64,000 nucleotides of DNA from an uncultured Sphingomonas sp. (GTDB lineage: Bacteria > Pseudomonadota > Alphaproteobacteria > Sphingomonadales > Sphingomonadaceae): contig NZ_CAKZHV010000069.1 in assembly GCF_936927845.1 (NCBI RefSeq), positions 62,001 to 126,000 of the forward strand, given 5' to 3'. The notes under the pieces are model-generated. The model made no database searches. It was not told the DNA's origin and saw only the letters and a list, made by a program, of their open reading frames with translations. Shown here one piece after another: positions 24,651 through 33,500 of this stretch. The position numbers were made by a program, and so were the translations under genes. Numbering within the stretch: the first letter of the stretch is position 1; each line of letters opens with the position of its first letter.

Positions 24651-25634
24651 ATGGACACCATCCTGGTCGCCGGCGGCGCGGGCTTCATCGGATCGCATCT
24701 GTGCCGCGCGCTGAGCGACGCGGGCCACCGCGTCATCTGCCTCGACAATCTGCAAACCGCGCGGCCGTCGAACCTGAAGCCGCTGGAGGACCTGCCCAAC
24801 TTCACCTTCGTCGAGGGCGATATCGTCAACCCGCTGCCCGCCGCTGTCACCGAGGCCGCCAACCTCACGCGCATCTACAATTGCGCCTGCGCCGCCTCGC
24901 CGCCGCAGTACCAGGCGGACCCCGAGCACACGATGCTGACCAACGTGGTCGGCACCAACCACCTGCTGCGCCTCGCCGAGCGGACCGGCGCGCGCTTCCT
25001 GCTCACCTCGACGAGCGAGGTCTACGGCGACCCCGAAGTCCACCCGCAGGTCGAGGGCTATCGCGGCTGGGTCAGCTGCACGGGACCGCGCGCCTGCTAC
25101 GACGAGGGCAAACGCGCCGCCGAGGCAATGACGTTCGACTTTGCGCGGATGAAGCGCGCCGAGGTACGCGTCGCGCGCATCTTCAACACCTACGGCCCGC
25201 ACATGCACCCCGACGACGGGCGCGTCGTCTCCAACCTGATCTGCCAGGCGCTCACCGGCCGTGACATCACCGTCCACGGCGACGGCACGCAGACGCGCAG
25301 CTTCTGCTACGTCTCCGACATGGTGCGCGGGCTGATCGCGCTGATGGAGAGCGACATCGACGGCACGGAGCCGGTCAACATCGGCAATCCCGACGAATTC
25401 ACCATCAACGAGCTTCTCGACATGGTGCTGGAACTGGTGCCGAACGCAGGAAAGGTGGTGAATACGCCGCTGCCGCAGGACGACCCGCGCCGCCGCCGCC
25501 CCGACATCTCACGCGCGCAGGACGTGCTCGGCTGGTCGCCGCGCGTCCCCTTGCGCGAGGGGCTGCCGATGACCGCCGAATGGTTCGCGGAAGAGGTGGG
25601 GGCCGAGCTGCGCCTGCGCGAAGCCGCGGAGTAA
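24651..25634 (+). CDS. UDP-xylose synthase-like (UDP-glucuronate decarboxylase family) enzyme
   Basis: A 327-residue extended SDR: GGAGFIGSH near the N-terminus, the CAASPPQYQADP loop, LLTSTSEVYGDPEVHPQVE, and Tyr150/Lys154 in ACYDEGKRAAE. These are strong UXS signatures; the family decarboxylates UDP-glucuronate to UDP-xylose. The segment normally reading like VNPIGPR is WVSCTGPR here, so the specificity may have shifted. An ATG at 24636 would give the ATGA coupling of its neighbours, but a GAGGGAGAA ribosome site follows it and favours 24651. It is the last gene of the operon and is followed by a hairpin. Confidence 0.8.
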   Translation: MDTILVAGGAGFIGSHLCRALSDAGHRVICLDNLQTARPSNLKPLEDLPNFTFVEGDIVNPLPAAVTEAANLTRIYNCACAASPPQYQADPEHTMLTNVVGTNHLLRLAERTGARFLLTSTSEVYGDPEVHPQVEGYRGWVSCTGPRACYDEGKRAAEAMTFDFARMKRAEVRVARIFNTYGPHMHPDDGRVVSNLICQALTGRDITVHGDGTQTRSFCYVSDMVRGLIALMESDIDGTEPVNIGNPDEFTINELLDMVLELVPNAGKVVNTPLPQDDPRRRRPDISRAQDVLGWSPRVPLREGLPMTAEWFAEEVGAELRLREAAE

Positions 25635-25638
25635 CCGG

Positions 25639-25667
25639 GTGAGCGGCGGATGATCCCGCCGCCTCAC
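25639..25667. terminator. Terminator-like hairpin between the glycan operon and uvsE
   Basis: The stems GTGAG/CTCAC and CGGCGG/CCGCCG stack around a six-base loop with a one-base bulge, between convergent stop codons. There is no T-run. Confidence 0.55.
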
Positions 25668-25680
25668 GCGCGGCGGCAGA

Positions 25681-26850
25681 TTATTCCGCCGCCTCCAGCA
25701 TCGCCCCACCTTCGCCGTCGCCCTCGTCCACGTCGGGCGTTTCCTCCGCGTCGACGCCGCCTTCCAGTTCCGCCTCATCGGCCGCCAGCGCATCGGCGTC
25801 CTCGGGGTAGATGCCGAAGCGCGCTGCCACGTCGGGCGCGAAGCGCAGCAGATCGGGGCGCAGTTTAAGCAGGCTCACGTCCTTCGACTTGCCTTCCATC
25901 ATCACGTCGAAGACGAGCCCTTCGGCCATCCGCATGAAGGTCGCGAACTCAAACGGGTTGGTGAAGTCGGCGTGGCCGGTCCAGATCGGCGGGCGCAGCA
26001 CCGTCTTCACCCGCGCGTTCGCCTTGACCGGCGCCTTGGTCAGCTCGCCCTTCTTGGTCGTCTTGCCGCTCGCGCGCTGTTTCGCGGTGATCTTCTGCTT
26101 CACCTCGCGCATCTCGGTGCGCGGAGACGAGAAATGCATCTTCGGCCTGACCCCTTCGGGCCAGGTCGCCAGGAACTTCTCGAGCGTCGCCCGCATGTCG
26201 AGCCGCTCGGGGTTCAAACACCAGAAATGCTGATAGTCGAACACCAGCCGCACGCCCGTCCGCTCGTGGATCCACAGAGCGTCGGCGGCCGAGAAGCGGA
26301 TGTCGTCATTTTCCAGCACCAGCCGCCGCCGGACGTGTTCGGGGCATTTTTCCCACCCCTCGATCCAGCGCGCGCGGCTCGCGTCATGGTCGTCGTACAC
26401 GCCGCCGACGTGCGTGATCATCACCGCCTCGTCGTTCAGCCCCATGCGGTCGAGCATCTCCGCCTGGCTCGACAGGTCCCAGATGCTCTTCTCGGTCAGC
26501 GCCGCGTCGGGGCTGTTGAGCAGGACGTATTGCGACGGGTGGAACGACAATCGGATGTCGAGTTCGCGCGCCTTCTTCCCGAATGCCGCCAGCTCGGCGT
26601 CGCTCTCCGCCACCATGTTGTGGAACTGCGGCATGTCCGGATGCGTCGCGTACGGCGCCAGGTCCGACGACAGCCGGTACATGTCGAGCTTTTCCTTGGC
26701 GAGATAGTCGAGGATCTTCGACACCTCCTCCAGCGAGCATTTGAGGTGCGGGTTCTTCTGCCAGCGCCGGGTGTCGTTGCTCTTGAAGCCGGGCTTGCCC
26801 ATCACCTTCACGGGGAAGCCGAGGCGCATCGGGCGGGCAGGGTCGGTCAT
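25681..26850 (-). CDS. uvsE: UV damage endonuclease (UvsE/UVDE)
   Basis: A 389-residue TIM-barrel endonuclease. Family segments visible include LGFPVKVMG, SFHPSQYVLLNSPD, THVGGVYDD, LVLENDD and PKMHFSSPR, holding the His/Glu/Asp metal ligands. UvsE nicks DNA 5' to UV photoproducts and starts an alternative excision repair. It is longer than usual because of a Lys-rich insert (about residues 225-260) and an acidic C-terminal tail of about 40 residues. It faces away from the GH92 gene. It complements the photolyase at 41199. Confidence 0.93.
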   Translation of the reverse strand: MTDPARPMRLGFPVKVMGKPGFKSNDTRRWQKNPHLKCSLEEVSKILDYLAKEKLDMYRLSSDLAPYATHPDMPQFHNMVAESDAELAAFGKKARELDIRLSFHPSQYVLLNSPDAALTEKSIWDLSSQAEMLDRMGLNDEAVMITHVGGVYDDHDASRARWIEGWEKCPEHVRRRLVLENDDIRFSAADALWIHERTGVRLVFDYQHFWCLNPERLDMRATLEKFLATWPEGVRPKMHFSSPRTEMREVKQKITAKQRASGKTTKKGELTKAPVKANARVKTVLRPPIWTGHADFTNPFEFATFMRMAEGLVFDVMMEGKSKDVSLLKLRPDLLRFAPDVAARFGIYPEDADALAADEAELEGGVDAEETPDVDEGDGEGGAMLEAAE

Positions 26851-26979
26851 CGTCGTGAATACTCGTGCTGATCGAATGGCCTAACGCACCGACCGGGGCG
26901 GGTGTTGCGCCCGCTGTCGGCGACCGTGCGACCTCGCGACATCTTTCACCCGGGCCCTGCACAGGGCAAAAGGTTCGCC

Positions 26980-29325
26980 ATGACGCTCGCCCGCCGCTGC
27001 CTGTCCGCCCTCGTCGCCCTGTCGCTGACCATGCCGCTCGCTACCCCGGTCGCGGCGCAGCGCGATGCCGATCCGCTCGGCGCGGTCGACCCATCTATCG
27101 GCACCGGCGGACAGGGGCACACCTTTCCCGGTGCGGTTGCGCCGTTCGGCATGGTGCAATTGTCGCCCGACACCGACACGACCTGTGTCCTGCGCGACTG
27201 CTACCCGCACGCCGCGGGCTACCGCTACGAGGACCCGACGATCCAGGGTTTCTCGCACACGCATTTTTCGGGCGCCGGGCACAGCGATCTCGGCGACTTC
27301 CTGCTGATGCCCGCGACCGGCGCGGCCGACGCGGTCAAGCTGGAACCCGGCGACCCCAAACAGCCCGGCTCGGGCTATCGCTCGCGCTTCAGCCACCGGA
27401 ACGAGCAGGCGACGCCCGGCTATTATTCGGTCCAGCTCGACGACGCGCGCGTCCGGGCCGAGCTGACCGCGGGCACGCGCGTCGGCGTCCACCGCTACAC
27501 GTTCCGCTCGGGCGACGAGGCGCATCTGATCCTCGATCTGCGATCAAGCCTCTACAATTACCCCGGCAAGACGCTCTGGTCGTCGCTGCGGCTGCGTCCC
27601 GATGGCACGATCACCGGCAGCCGCCAGACGCGCGGCTGGGCGCCCGACCGGCAATTATTCTTCGCGATGCGCTTCTCGCGTCCGATCACCAACCACGCCT
27701 TCGTCAGCACCGAGGCCGACGTGACCTACAAGGGCTTTCAGGGCCCGGGGCGCGGCAGCGACCGCGTGATGGAGCGCGCCGGCCGCGCGCTCGTCGCGCG
27801 GTTCGACTTCGGCAAGCTCGACAAGCCGCTGGAGGTAACCGTCGCAATCTCCAGCGTCGACGAGGACGGCGCGATCGCCAACCTCCAGGCGGAGAGCGGC
27901 GGCTTCGATGCGGTGCGCAAGTCGACCACCGCGGCGTGGCGCCAGGCGCTCGGGGTGCTCGACCTCGACGGTGAGCCCGCGATGCGCAAGAACGTGATGA
28001 CCGCGCTCTATCACAGCCTGATCGCGCCCTCCGTCACCAGCGACGTCGACGGGCGCTGGCGCGGTCCCGACAATCAGGTCCACCGGGCGGAAGGCTACAC
28101 GCAGCGCTCGACCTTCTCGCTCTGGGATACGTTCCGCGCCGAGCACCCGCTGCTCACGCTGGTCCAGCCCGCCGAGGTCAATTCGCAGATCATCCGCTCG
28201 CTGCTCGCCAGCCAGCGATATTCGCCCGACGGCATCCTCCCCGTCTGGCAGTTTCAGGGACGCGAGACGTGGACGATGATCGGCTACCATTCGGTCCCGG
28301 TCATCGCCGACGCGTATCTGAAGGGCATTCGCGGGTTCGATGAGACGCAGGCGCTCGCCGCGATGATCCGCAGCGCGACCTATGCGCCCTACGGCGGGCT
28401 CGCCGACCTGCCGGTGCTTCATTACATTCCGATCGACCGCGAGCCCGAGGCGGCATCGAAGACGGTCGAATACGCCTATGACGACTGGACGATCGCGCAG
28501 ATGGCGCGCGCGATGAAGCGCGACGACGTCGCTACCTGGTTCGATGCGCGGTCGGGCTATTGGCGCAACACCTTCGACCTCAAGACCGGCTTCGTCCGCG
28601 CGCGCAAAGCCGACGGCACATTCCGCGAACCATTCGATCCCACCGCGATCAACTACGGCTCGGACTATACCGAGGGGAATGCGTGGCAATATTCCTGGTT
28701 CGTGCCGCAGGATCAGGCCGCCTTGTTCGAGGCGATGGGCGGGGATCAAGCCGCGGTGACCAAGCTCGACCAGATGTTCGACTATGACAATTCGAAACTC
28801 GACTATAGCCATGCCGAGGACATTGCCGGGCTGATCGGCCAGTATATCCATGGCAACGAACCGAGCCACCACGTCGCTTACCTCTATGACCATGCCGGGC
28901 AACCGTGGCGCACGCAGTACCGGCTGACGCAGATCGTCAACTCGCAATACAAGCCGACGCCCGACGGCCTTGCCGGCAATGACGATTTGGGTCAGATGTC
29001 CGCCTGGCTCGTCTTCACCGCGCTCGGTTTCTATCCCGTGACGCCCGGCAGCCTCGAGTATGCGATCGGCCGCCCGTTCGTCCGCCGCGCCGCGCTTGAT
29101 CTGCCGAACGGCAAGCGCTTCACGATCGTCGCCGACAATTTCGGCCAGTCGCGCCCGTATGTCGGCGCATTGATGCTGAATGGAAAGCCGCTCGAGCGCA
29201 GCTACCTGACGCACGCCGAGATCATGGCGGGCGGCGAACTGCGGTTCGCGATGTCGGCGGAGCCGAACTACAAATGGGCGACCGACCGCCATGCGCGTCC
29301 CTTCTCCGCTTCGGTGAAACGTTGA
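26980..29325 (+). CDS. Secreted GH92 alpha-mannosidase
   Basis: A 781-residue glycoside hydrolase of family 92 (calcium-dependent exo-alpha-mannosidases, often alpha-1,2). The N-terminus is a signal peptide ending near PVAAQ (about residues 1-27). Family segments include DPSIGTGGQGHTFPGAVAPFGMVQLSPD, FSHTHFSGAGHSD, SLWDTFRAEHPLL, GNEPSHHVAYLYD and NDDLGQMSAW; the last carries the catalytic acidic residues. It should act in the periplasm or outside on mannose-rich glycans. The start at 26980 was chosen because the signal peptide begins there. The gnd/HAD operon lies 93 bases downstream. Confidence 0.93.
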   Translation: MTLARRCLSALVALSLTMPLATPVAAQRDADPLGAVDPSIGTGGQGHTFPGAVAPFGMVQLSPDTDTTCVLRDCYPHAAGYRYEDPTIQGFSHTHFSGAGHSDLGDFLLMPATGAADAVKLEPGDPKQPGSGYRSRFSHRNEQATPGYYSVQLDDARVRAELTAGTRVGVHRYTFRSGDEAHLILDLRSSLYNYPGKTLWSSLRLRPDGTITGSRQTRGWAPDRQLFFAMRFSRPITNHAFVSTEADVTYKGFQGPGRGSDRVMERAGRALVARFDFGKLDKPLEVTVAISSVDEDGAIANLQAESGGFDAVRKSTTAAWRQALGVLDLDGEPAMRKNVMTALYHSLIAPSVTSDVDGRWRGPDNQVHRAEGYTQRSTFSLWDTFRAEHPLLTLVQPAEVNSQIIRSLLASQRYSPDGILPVWQFQGRETWTMIGYHSVPVIADAYLKGIRGFDETQALAAMIRSATYAPYGGLADLPVLHYIPIDREPEAASKTVEYAYDDWTIAQMARAMKRDDVATWFDARSGYWRNTFDLKTGFVRARKADGTFREPFDPTAINYGSDYTEGNAWQYSWFVPQDQAALFEAMGGDQAAVTKLDQMFDYDNSKLDYSHAEDIAGLIGQYIHGNEPSHHVAYLYDHAGQPWRTQYRLTQIVNSQYKPTPDGLAGNDDLGQMSAWLVFTALGFYPVTPGSLEYAIGRPFVRRAALDLPNGKRFTIVADNFGQSRPYVGALMLNGKPLERSYLTHAEIMAGGELRFAMSAEPNYKWATDRHARPFSASVKR

Positions 29326-29418
29326 GCGGGCACCGCCCGCCGCGCGTGTCCGGGTAGGACGGGAACATTGCCCCATCCTGCCGCTTTACGCGGATCAAGC
29401 GAGCAGGAGCGTGTGCGC

Positions 29419-30402
29419 ATGAAGATGGTGATGATCGGCCTCGGCCGGATGGGCGGCAACATGGCGCGCCGATTGATGGACAAGGGGCACGAGATCGTCG
29501 CCTTCGACCGCGATGCCGACGCGGTCGCCAAGCTGGTCGAGGCGGGCGCGGAGGCCGCCACCTCGGTCGACGACGCGCGTGCCAAGGCGGGCTCGCCCGT
29601 TGTCTGGTGGGTGATGGTCCCCGCCGGCGAGATCACCGAGGGCGTGATCAACAGCATCTGCGAGAATGCGGCCGAGGGCGAAATCGTCATCGACGGCGGC
29701 AATTCCTTCTACAAGGACGACATCCGCCGCGCGAAGGCACTGGCCGAGAAGGGCGTCCACTACGTCGACGTCGGCACATCGGGCGGCGTCTGGGGTCGCG
29801 AGCGCGGCTATTGCATGATGATCGGCGGGCCGGAGGACATCGTCCACCAACTCGACCCCATCTTCTCCACGCTCGCCCCCGGCATGGGCTCGATCGAGCG
29901 CACCGAAGGTCGCTTGAGCGACGCGACCGACCCGCGCGCAGAGAACGGCTACATCCATGCGGGGCCGGCGGGTGCCGGGCACTTCGTCAAAATGGTTCAC
30001 AACGGGATCGAGTACGGGCTGATGCAGGCCTATGCGGAAGGGTTCGACGTGCTGAAAGGCAAGGCGTCGGACAAGCTGCCGGAGGATCAGCGCTATGACC
30101 TCAACCTGACCGACATCGCCGAGGTGTGGCGCCGCGGCAGCGTGATCTCGTCGTGGCTGCTCGACCTGACCGCGCTCGCGCTCGCAAAGGACGGCAAGCT
30201 CGAGGGCTTCTCGGGCCATGTCGCCGATTCGGGCGAGGGTCGCTGGACGATCGACGCCGCGATGGAGGAAGCGGTGCCGTTGAACGTGCTGAGCGCCGCC
30301 TTGTTCGCGCGCTACCGCAGCCGCGTCGACCACACATTCGGTGACAAGGTGCTCTCCGCGATGCGCTTCGGCTTCGGCGGTCACGTCGAGATGCCGCAGT
30401 AA
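29419..30402 (+). CDS. gnd: 6-phosphogluconate dehydrogenase, decarboxylating (short, GndA/YqeC-like type)
   Basis: A 327-residue enzyme with the dinucleotide motif GLGRMGGNMARRLM near the N-terminus, the catalytic segments DVGTSGGVWG and KMVHNGIEYGLMQAYAEGF, and the WRRGSVISSWLLDL helix. The length fits the short form, which lacks the duplicated C-terminal domain and is often NAD-dependent. It oxidises 6-phosphogluconate to ribulose 5-phosphate. The ATG at 29419 has an AGGAG site. The stop overlaps the next gene by one base (TAATG), so it heads a three-gene operon with two HAD phosphatases. Confidence 0.9.
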   Translation: MKMVMIGLGRMGGNMARRLMDKGHEIVAFDRDADAVAKLVEAGAEAATSVDDARAKAGSPVVWWVMVPAGEITEGVINSICENAAEGEIVIDGGNSFYKDDIRRAKALAEKGVHYVDVGTSGGVWGRERGYCMMIGGPEDIVHQLDPIFSTLAPGMGSIERTEGRLSDATDPRAENGYIHAGPAGAGHFVKMVHNGIEYGLMQAYAEGFDVLKGKASDKLPEDQRYDLNLTDIAEVWRRGSVISSWLLDLTALALAKDGKLEGFSGHVADSGEGRWTIDAAMEEAVPLNVLSAALFARYRSRVDHTFGDKVLSAMRFGFGGHVEMPQ

Positions 30403-31241
30403 TGGCGGATACGGACAAGGGCGTAAGCGCGATACGATTGGTGGTGTCCGACGTCGACGGCACGCTGGTCGACAAGGACAAACGACTGACCGACGGCACG
30501 ATTGCGGCGGTGAAGCGACTGCGCGATGCCGGCATTGCTTTCACCGTCATCAGCGCGCGGCCGATGTCGGGCATCCAGCCGCTGCTCGAACCGCTCGAAC
30601 TCGACGAGGATGTCGGTGCCTTCAACGGCGGCATCGTGTTTCGCCGTGACGGTACGATCGTCAGCCGCCACACGATCGACGAACGCGTCGCGCGCGGCGT
30701 GATCGGCATGGCAGCGGGCGAGCAGGTCGACACCTGGGTCTTCGCCGACGATCAGTGGTTCGCAACCGACGGTGACGGACCGCATACCGCCAGCGAGCGC
30801 GTGAGCTCGAACCAGGAGCCGGTCATTCGCGCCGACTTCGACGATCTGCTCGGCCGCGCCGACAAGATCACCTTCGTCAGCGACGATGCCGACCGCCTCC
30901 ACGCGCTCTACGAGAAGGCGCACGGCCAATATGGCGAGCAGGCGACGATCGCGCAGTCGCAGACCTACTATCTCGACGTGACCGCGCTCGCGGCCAACAA
31001 GGGCGACGGCGTCGCCGCGCTGGCCAAATCGAACGGCGTCGACCTAACCGACACCGCGGTGATCGGCGACCAGCACAACGACCTGCCGATGCTCGGCCGC
31101 GCCGGCCTCCCGATCGCGATGGGCAACGCGCCCGACGACGTGAAAGCGGTTGCGAGGAAAGTCACTCGCGCCAACGACGAGGATGGCGTAGCGCACGCCA
31201 TCGAAACGATCATCCTGCCTACCCTGGAGAATCCTAAGTGA
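30402..31241 (+). CDS. Cof-type HAD-IIB phosphatase
   Basis: A 279-residue HAD hydrolase. Motif I is VSDVDGTLVD (Asp17 and Asp19), and the late motif is GDQHNDLPMLGRAGLPIAMGNA. The alpha/beta cap between them is that of the Cof/SPP group. These enzymes remove phosphate from sugar phosphates, flavin or pyridoxal derivatives. It is sandwiched between gnd (one-base overlap) and another HAD-IIB gene (GTGA overlap), so a sugar-phosphate substrate is probable. Confidence 0.85.
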   Translation: MADTDKGVSAIRLVVSDVDGTLVDKDKRLTDGTIAAVKRLRDAGIAFTVISARPMSGIQPLLEPLELDEDVGAFNGGIVFRRDGTIVSRHTIDERVARGVIGMAAGEQVDTWVFADDQWFATDGDGPHTASERVSSNQEPVIRADFDDLLGRADKITFVSDDADRLHALYEKAHGQYGEQATIAQSQTYYLDVTALAANKGDGVAALAKSNGVDLTDTAVIGDQHNDLPMLGRAGLPIAMGNAPDDVKAVARKVTRANDEDGVAHAIETIILPTLENPK

Positions 31242-31984
31242 AAGAACTCGTCGCCTTCGACCTCGACGGAACGCTCGCCGAGAGCAAGCAGGCGATCAAG
31301 GAGGACATGAGCGAGGCGCTGGCCGACCTGCTCCAGGTCGCGCACGTCGCGGTGATCTCGGGCGGCGACTGGCCGCAGTTCGACAAGCAGGTGGCGAGCC
31401 GGCTGCCCGCGCGCGCCGATCTGTCGCGGCTGTGGCTGATGCCGACGACAGGCACCAAGCTCTACACGCACCAGTCGGGTGCGTGGAAAGCGGTCTATGC
31501 CGAGCTGTTCGACGATGAGACGAAGAAGAACATCATCGAGGCATTCGACGCCTCGCTCCAGGCGACCGGGTTCAAGCCCGAGCAGACCTGGGGCGAGCGG
31601 ATCGAGGATCGCGGCTCGCAGATCACCTTTTCCGCGCTCGGCCAGCAGGCGCCGGTGGAAGCCAAGGAGAAGTGGGACCCCGACTTCGCGAAGCGCAAGG
31701 TGATCCAGGCCGACCTGAAGCAGCGGCTGCCCGAGCTGTCGATCAACATGGGTGGTGCCACCTCGATCGACATCACGCAGAAGGGCGTCGACAAGGCCTA
31801 TGGCCTCAAGCGCCTGCGCGACGAGAGCGGCATCGCGCTCGACAAGATGATGTTCATCGGCGACGCGATCTTCCCCGGTGGCAACGATTATCCAGCGAAA
31901 GAACTCGGGCTCGACACCGTCCGCGTCCGCGATCCGCACGACACGCTGTCGGTGATCGCAACCATCGTCGCCTGCCAGAAATAA
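31238..31984 (+). CDS. HAD-IIB protein resembling eukaryotic-type phosphomannomutase
   Basis: A 248-residue HAD protein with a GTG start. Motif I is FDLDGTLAES (Asp8, Asp10); NMGGATSIDITQKGVDKAYGLKRL and the final FIGDAIFPGGNDYP are close in pattern to PMM2-like phosphomannomutases and to sucrose/mannosylglycerate phosphatases. If a mutase, it would interconvert mannose 6- and 1-phosphate. The alternative is a sugar phosphatase. Its coupling with gnd and Cof, and the GH92 mannosidase upstream, fit sugar-phosphate metabolism. Confidence 0.75.
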   Translation: MKELVAFDLDGTLAESKQAIKEDMSEALADLLQVAHVAVISGGDWPQFDKQVASRLPARADLSRLWLMPTTGTKLYTHQSGAWKAVYAELFDDETKKNIIEAFDASLQATGFKPEQTWGERIEDRGSQITFSALGQQAPVEAKEKWDPDFAKRKVIQADLKQRLPELSINMGGATSIDITQKGVDKAYGLKRLRDESGIALDKMMFIGDAIFPGGNDYPAKELGLDTVRVRDPHDTLSVIATIVACQK

Positions 31985-31994
31985 GGCGACGCGC

Positions 31995-32375
31995 GTGGAC
32001 CTGGCGAAATGGTGGACCGACTTCACCGTTTGGGTCGGGGACGGCACGGGGCTGCCCGACACGATCCTCCATGTCCACGCGGGGATGGCCGTGCTGCTGG
32101 TCGCGCGGCTCGTCACCGGGCGCTCGCTCGGCACGCTTATCCCGCTCTCCGTCGTGGTCGCGGCGGAGGGCGCGAACGAGCTTCTCGACCGTATCCACTA
32201 CGGCTCGTGGCGCTGGTCCGATACGCTTGGCGATGTTGCGAACACCCTGTTCTGGCCGATCGTTATCTGCCTGGCAGTACGCCTGCGCCCGATGGTCGCG
32301 CGCGATGTCGCGCAGCACAGCACTGCCGCTCACGCGCTAGCCGAACGCGACCATCCGTCGATCATCGTGGGGTAG
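31995..32375 (+). CDS. Small membrane protein of unknown function
   Basis: A 126-residue product with a GTG start ten bases after the phosphomannomutase-like gene. Two or three hydrophobic stretches are visible (around HAGMAVLLVARLVTG, LIPLSVVVAAEGANELL and TLFWPIVICLAVRL). A Glu-Asn-Glu cluster (EGANELLDR) lies within the second. I recognise no family with confidence. Close spacing suggests it is read through from the gnd operon. The C-terminal 30 residues are hydrophilic. Confidence 0.6.
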   Translation: MDLAKWWTDFTVWVGDGTGLPDTILHVHAGMAVLLVARLVTGRSLGTLIPLSVVVAAEGANELLDRIHYGSWRWSDTLGDVANTLFWPIVICLAVRLRPMVARDVAQHSTAAHALAERDHPSIIVG

Positions 32376-32468
32376 AGCGTTGAACGTCTGCCGAGCCACT
32401 TCGTCCACTGGCGCGCTACCTACTGCAACCCGTAAAGCAAGGTTAAGCTCGCAACGCTTCAACTTATC

Positions 32469-32553
32469 GCCATCCCGGACTTGATCCGGGATCCTGCTGT
32501 CTCCCCCCGCCCCGTCCAAGAAGCGGGACCCCGGATCAAGTCCGGGGTGACGG
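32469..32553. repeat. Dispersed palindromic repeat (REP-like), copy 2
   Basis: The arms ATCCCGGACTTGATCCGGGAT and GACCCCGGATCAAGTCCGGG flank a C-rich spacer. It lies in the 309-base gap between the small membrane gene (ends 32375) and the IMPase gene (ends 32685), both reading toward it. Apart from this element I see nothing supportable in the gap. Confidence 0.85.
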
Positions 32554-32684
32554 GAGAATGTGGCTCGAACTGATCTGGGATACGCACGGGCACACAGCAG
32601 GACCGGCTGATCGCGTCTACGCAACTGTAACAGGCAAACAGTCCTGAACCGCGCGCTCGCTCGGGCCACGCCGCGTCGCGAAAT

Positions 32685-33500
32685 CTACCGGATTACCGCC
32701 TTTGCGCGGCCGGCCAGTCGCTCCACCGCCGCCGCGTGGATGCCGCGGGTGCTGGTCAGCACGCCGAAGGCATGCGGGTCGGGCTTGTTGAAGCGCAGCG
32801 CCTGACCCAGCGCGTCGGTGACGCTCGCGCCCGCTTCCTCGGCGACCAATGCAGCGGCGGCGATGTCCCATTCGTTGCCCCAGCGCATCGTCGCGACCAG
32901 GTCGGCGCGGTCCGCGGCAACCATTGCCATGCGCAATGCAATGGAATTGGGCTTCTCCACCGCTACCAGGTCGCGGTCGATCTTGGGCAGCGCGTCCGCC
33001 GGTACGCGCGCGCCGATGATCTGCGCGCGCGCGCCCGCGCGTAACGCCGCGCCATTCAGCGTTGCACCGCTCCCTGCGACCGCGTGCCACACTTCGGTGC
33101 GCGCCGGTGCGTCGAGCACCGCGATCACCACGCGCCCGGCCTCGACCAGCGCGACCGAAACGCACCAGCCGGTGCGCCCGCGAATATAGTCGCGCGTGCC
33201 GTCGATCGGATCGACCACCCACACCTGCCTGGCCGAAAGCCGCTCGGCACTGTCGGCGGTTTCCTCCGACAGCCAGCCCGCGTCGGGCAGCAGCGCCGAC
33301 AGACGCGCGTGGAGCATCCGGTCGACATCGAGGTCGACCTCGCACACCGGGCTGCCGTCGCTCTTCTCGGTGCGCGCGAAATCGGTCCGCCAGCGCGCCA
33401 TCGCCATCGACGCTGCCTCGCGCGTCGCAGCCGCGACCGCTCCGGCCAGTGCGATGGGAGCGAGCGCGGTAGGGGCAGCAGCGGCGCGCGCGTCAGCCAC
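32685..33500 (-). CDS. Inositol monophosphatase-family phosphatase (CysQ/HisN-like)
   Basis: A 271-residue IMPase-fold enzyme. The metal motifs are SEET, VVDPIDGTRDY and NEWDIAAA. The family includes inositol monophosphatase, histidinol-phosphatase HisN and 3'(2'),5'-bisphosphate nucleotidase. A dedicated CysQ is already present at 2202, so HisN-like or IMPase function is as likely here. The start overlaps the pmbA stop by eight bases on the same strand, so it is co-transcribed with pmbA. Confidence 0.82.
   Translation of the reverse strand: MADARAAAAPTALAPIALAGAVAAATREAASMAMARWRTDFARTEKSDGSPVCEVDLDVDRMLHARLSALLPDAGWLSEETADSAERLSARQVWVVDPIDGTRDYIRGRTGWCVSVALVEAGRVVIAVLDAPARTEVWHAVAGSGATLNGAALRAGARAQIIGARVPADALPKIDRDLVAVEKPNSIALRMAMVAADRADLVATMRWGNEWDIAAAALVAEEAGASVTDALGQALRFNKPDPHAFGVLTSTRGIHAAAVERLAGRAKAVIR

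Noticed and set aside
29359..29385. GGAAC followed after 16 bases by GCTT, upstream of gnd
   Set aside because: The -10 element differs from CGTT at two positions, so I do not call an EcfG promoter.
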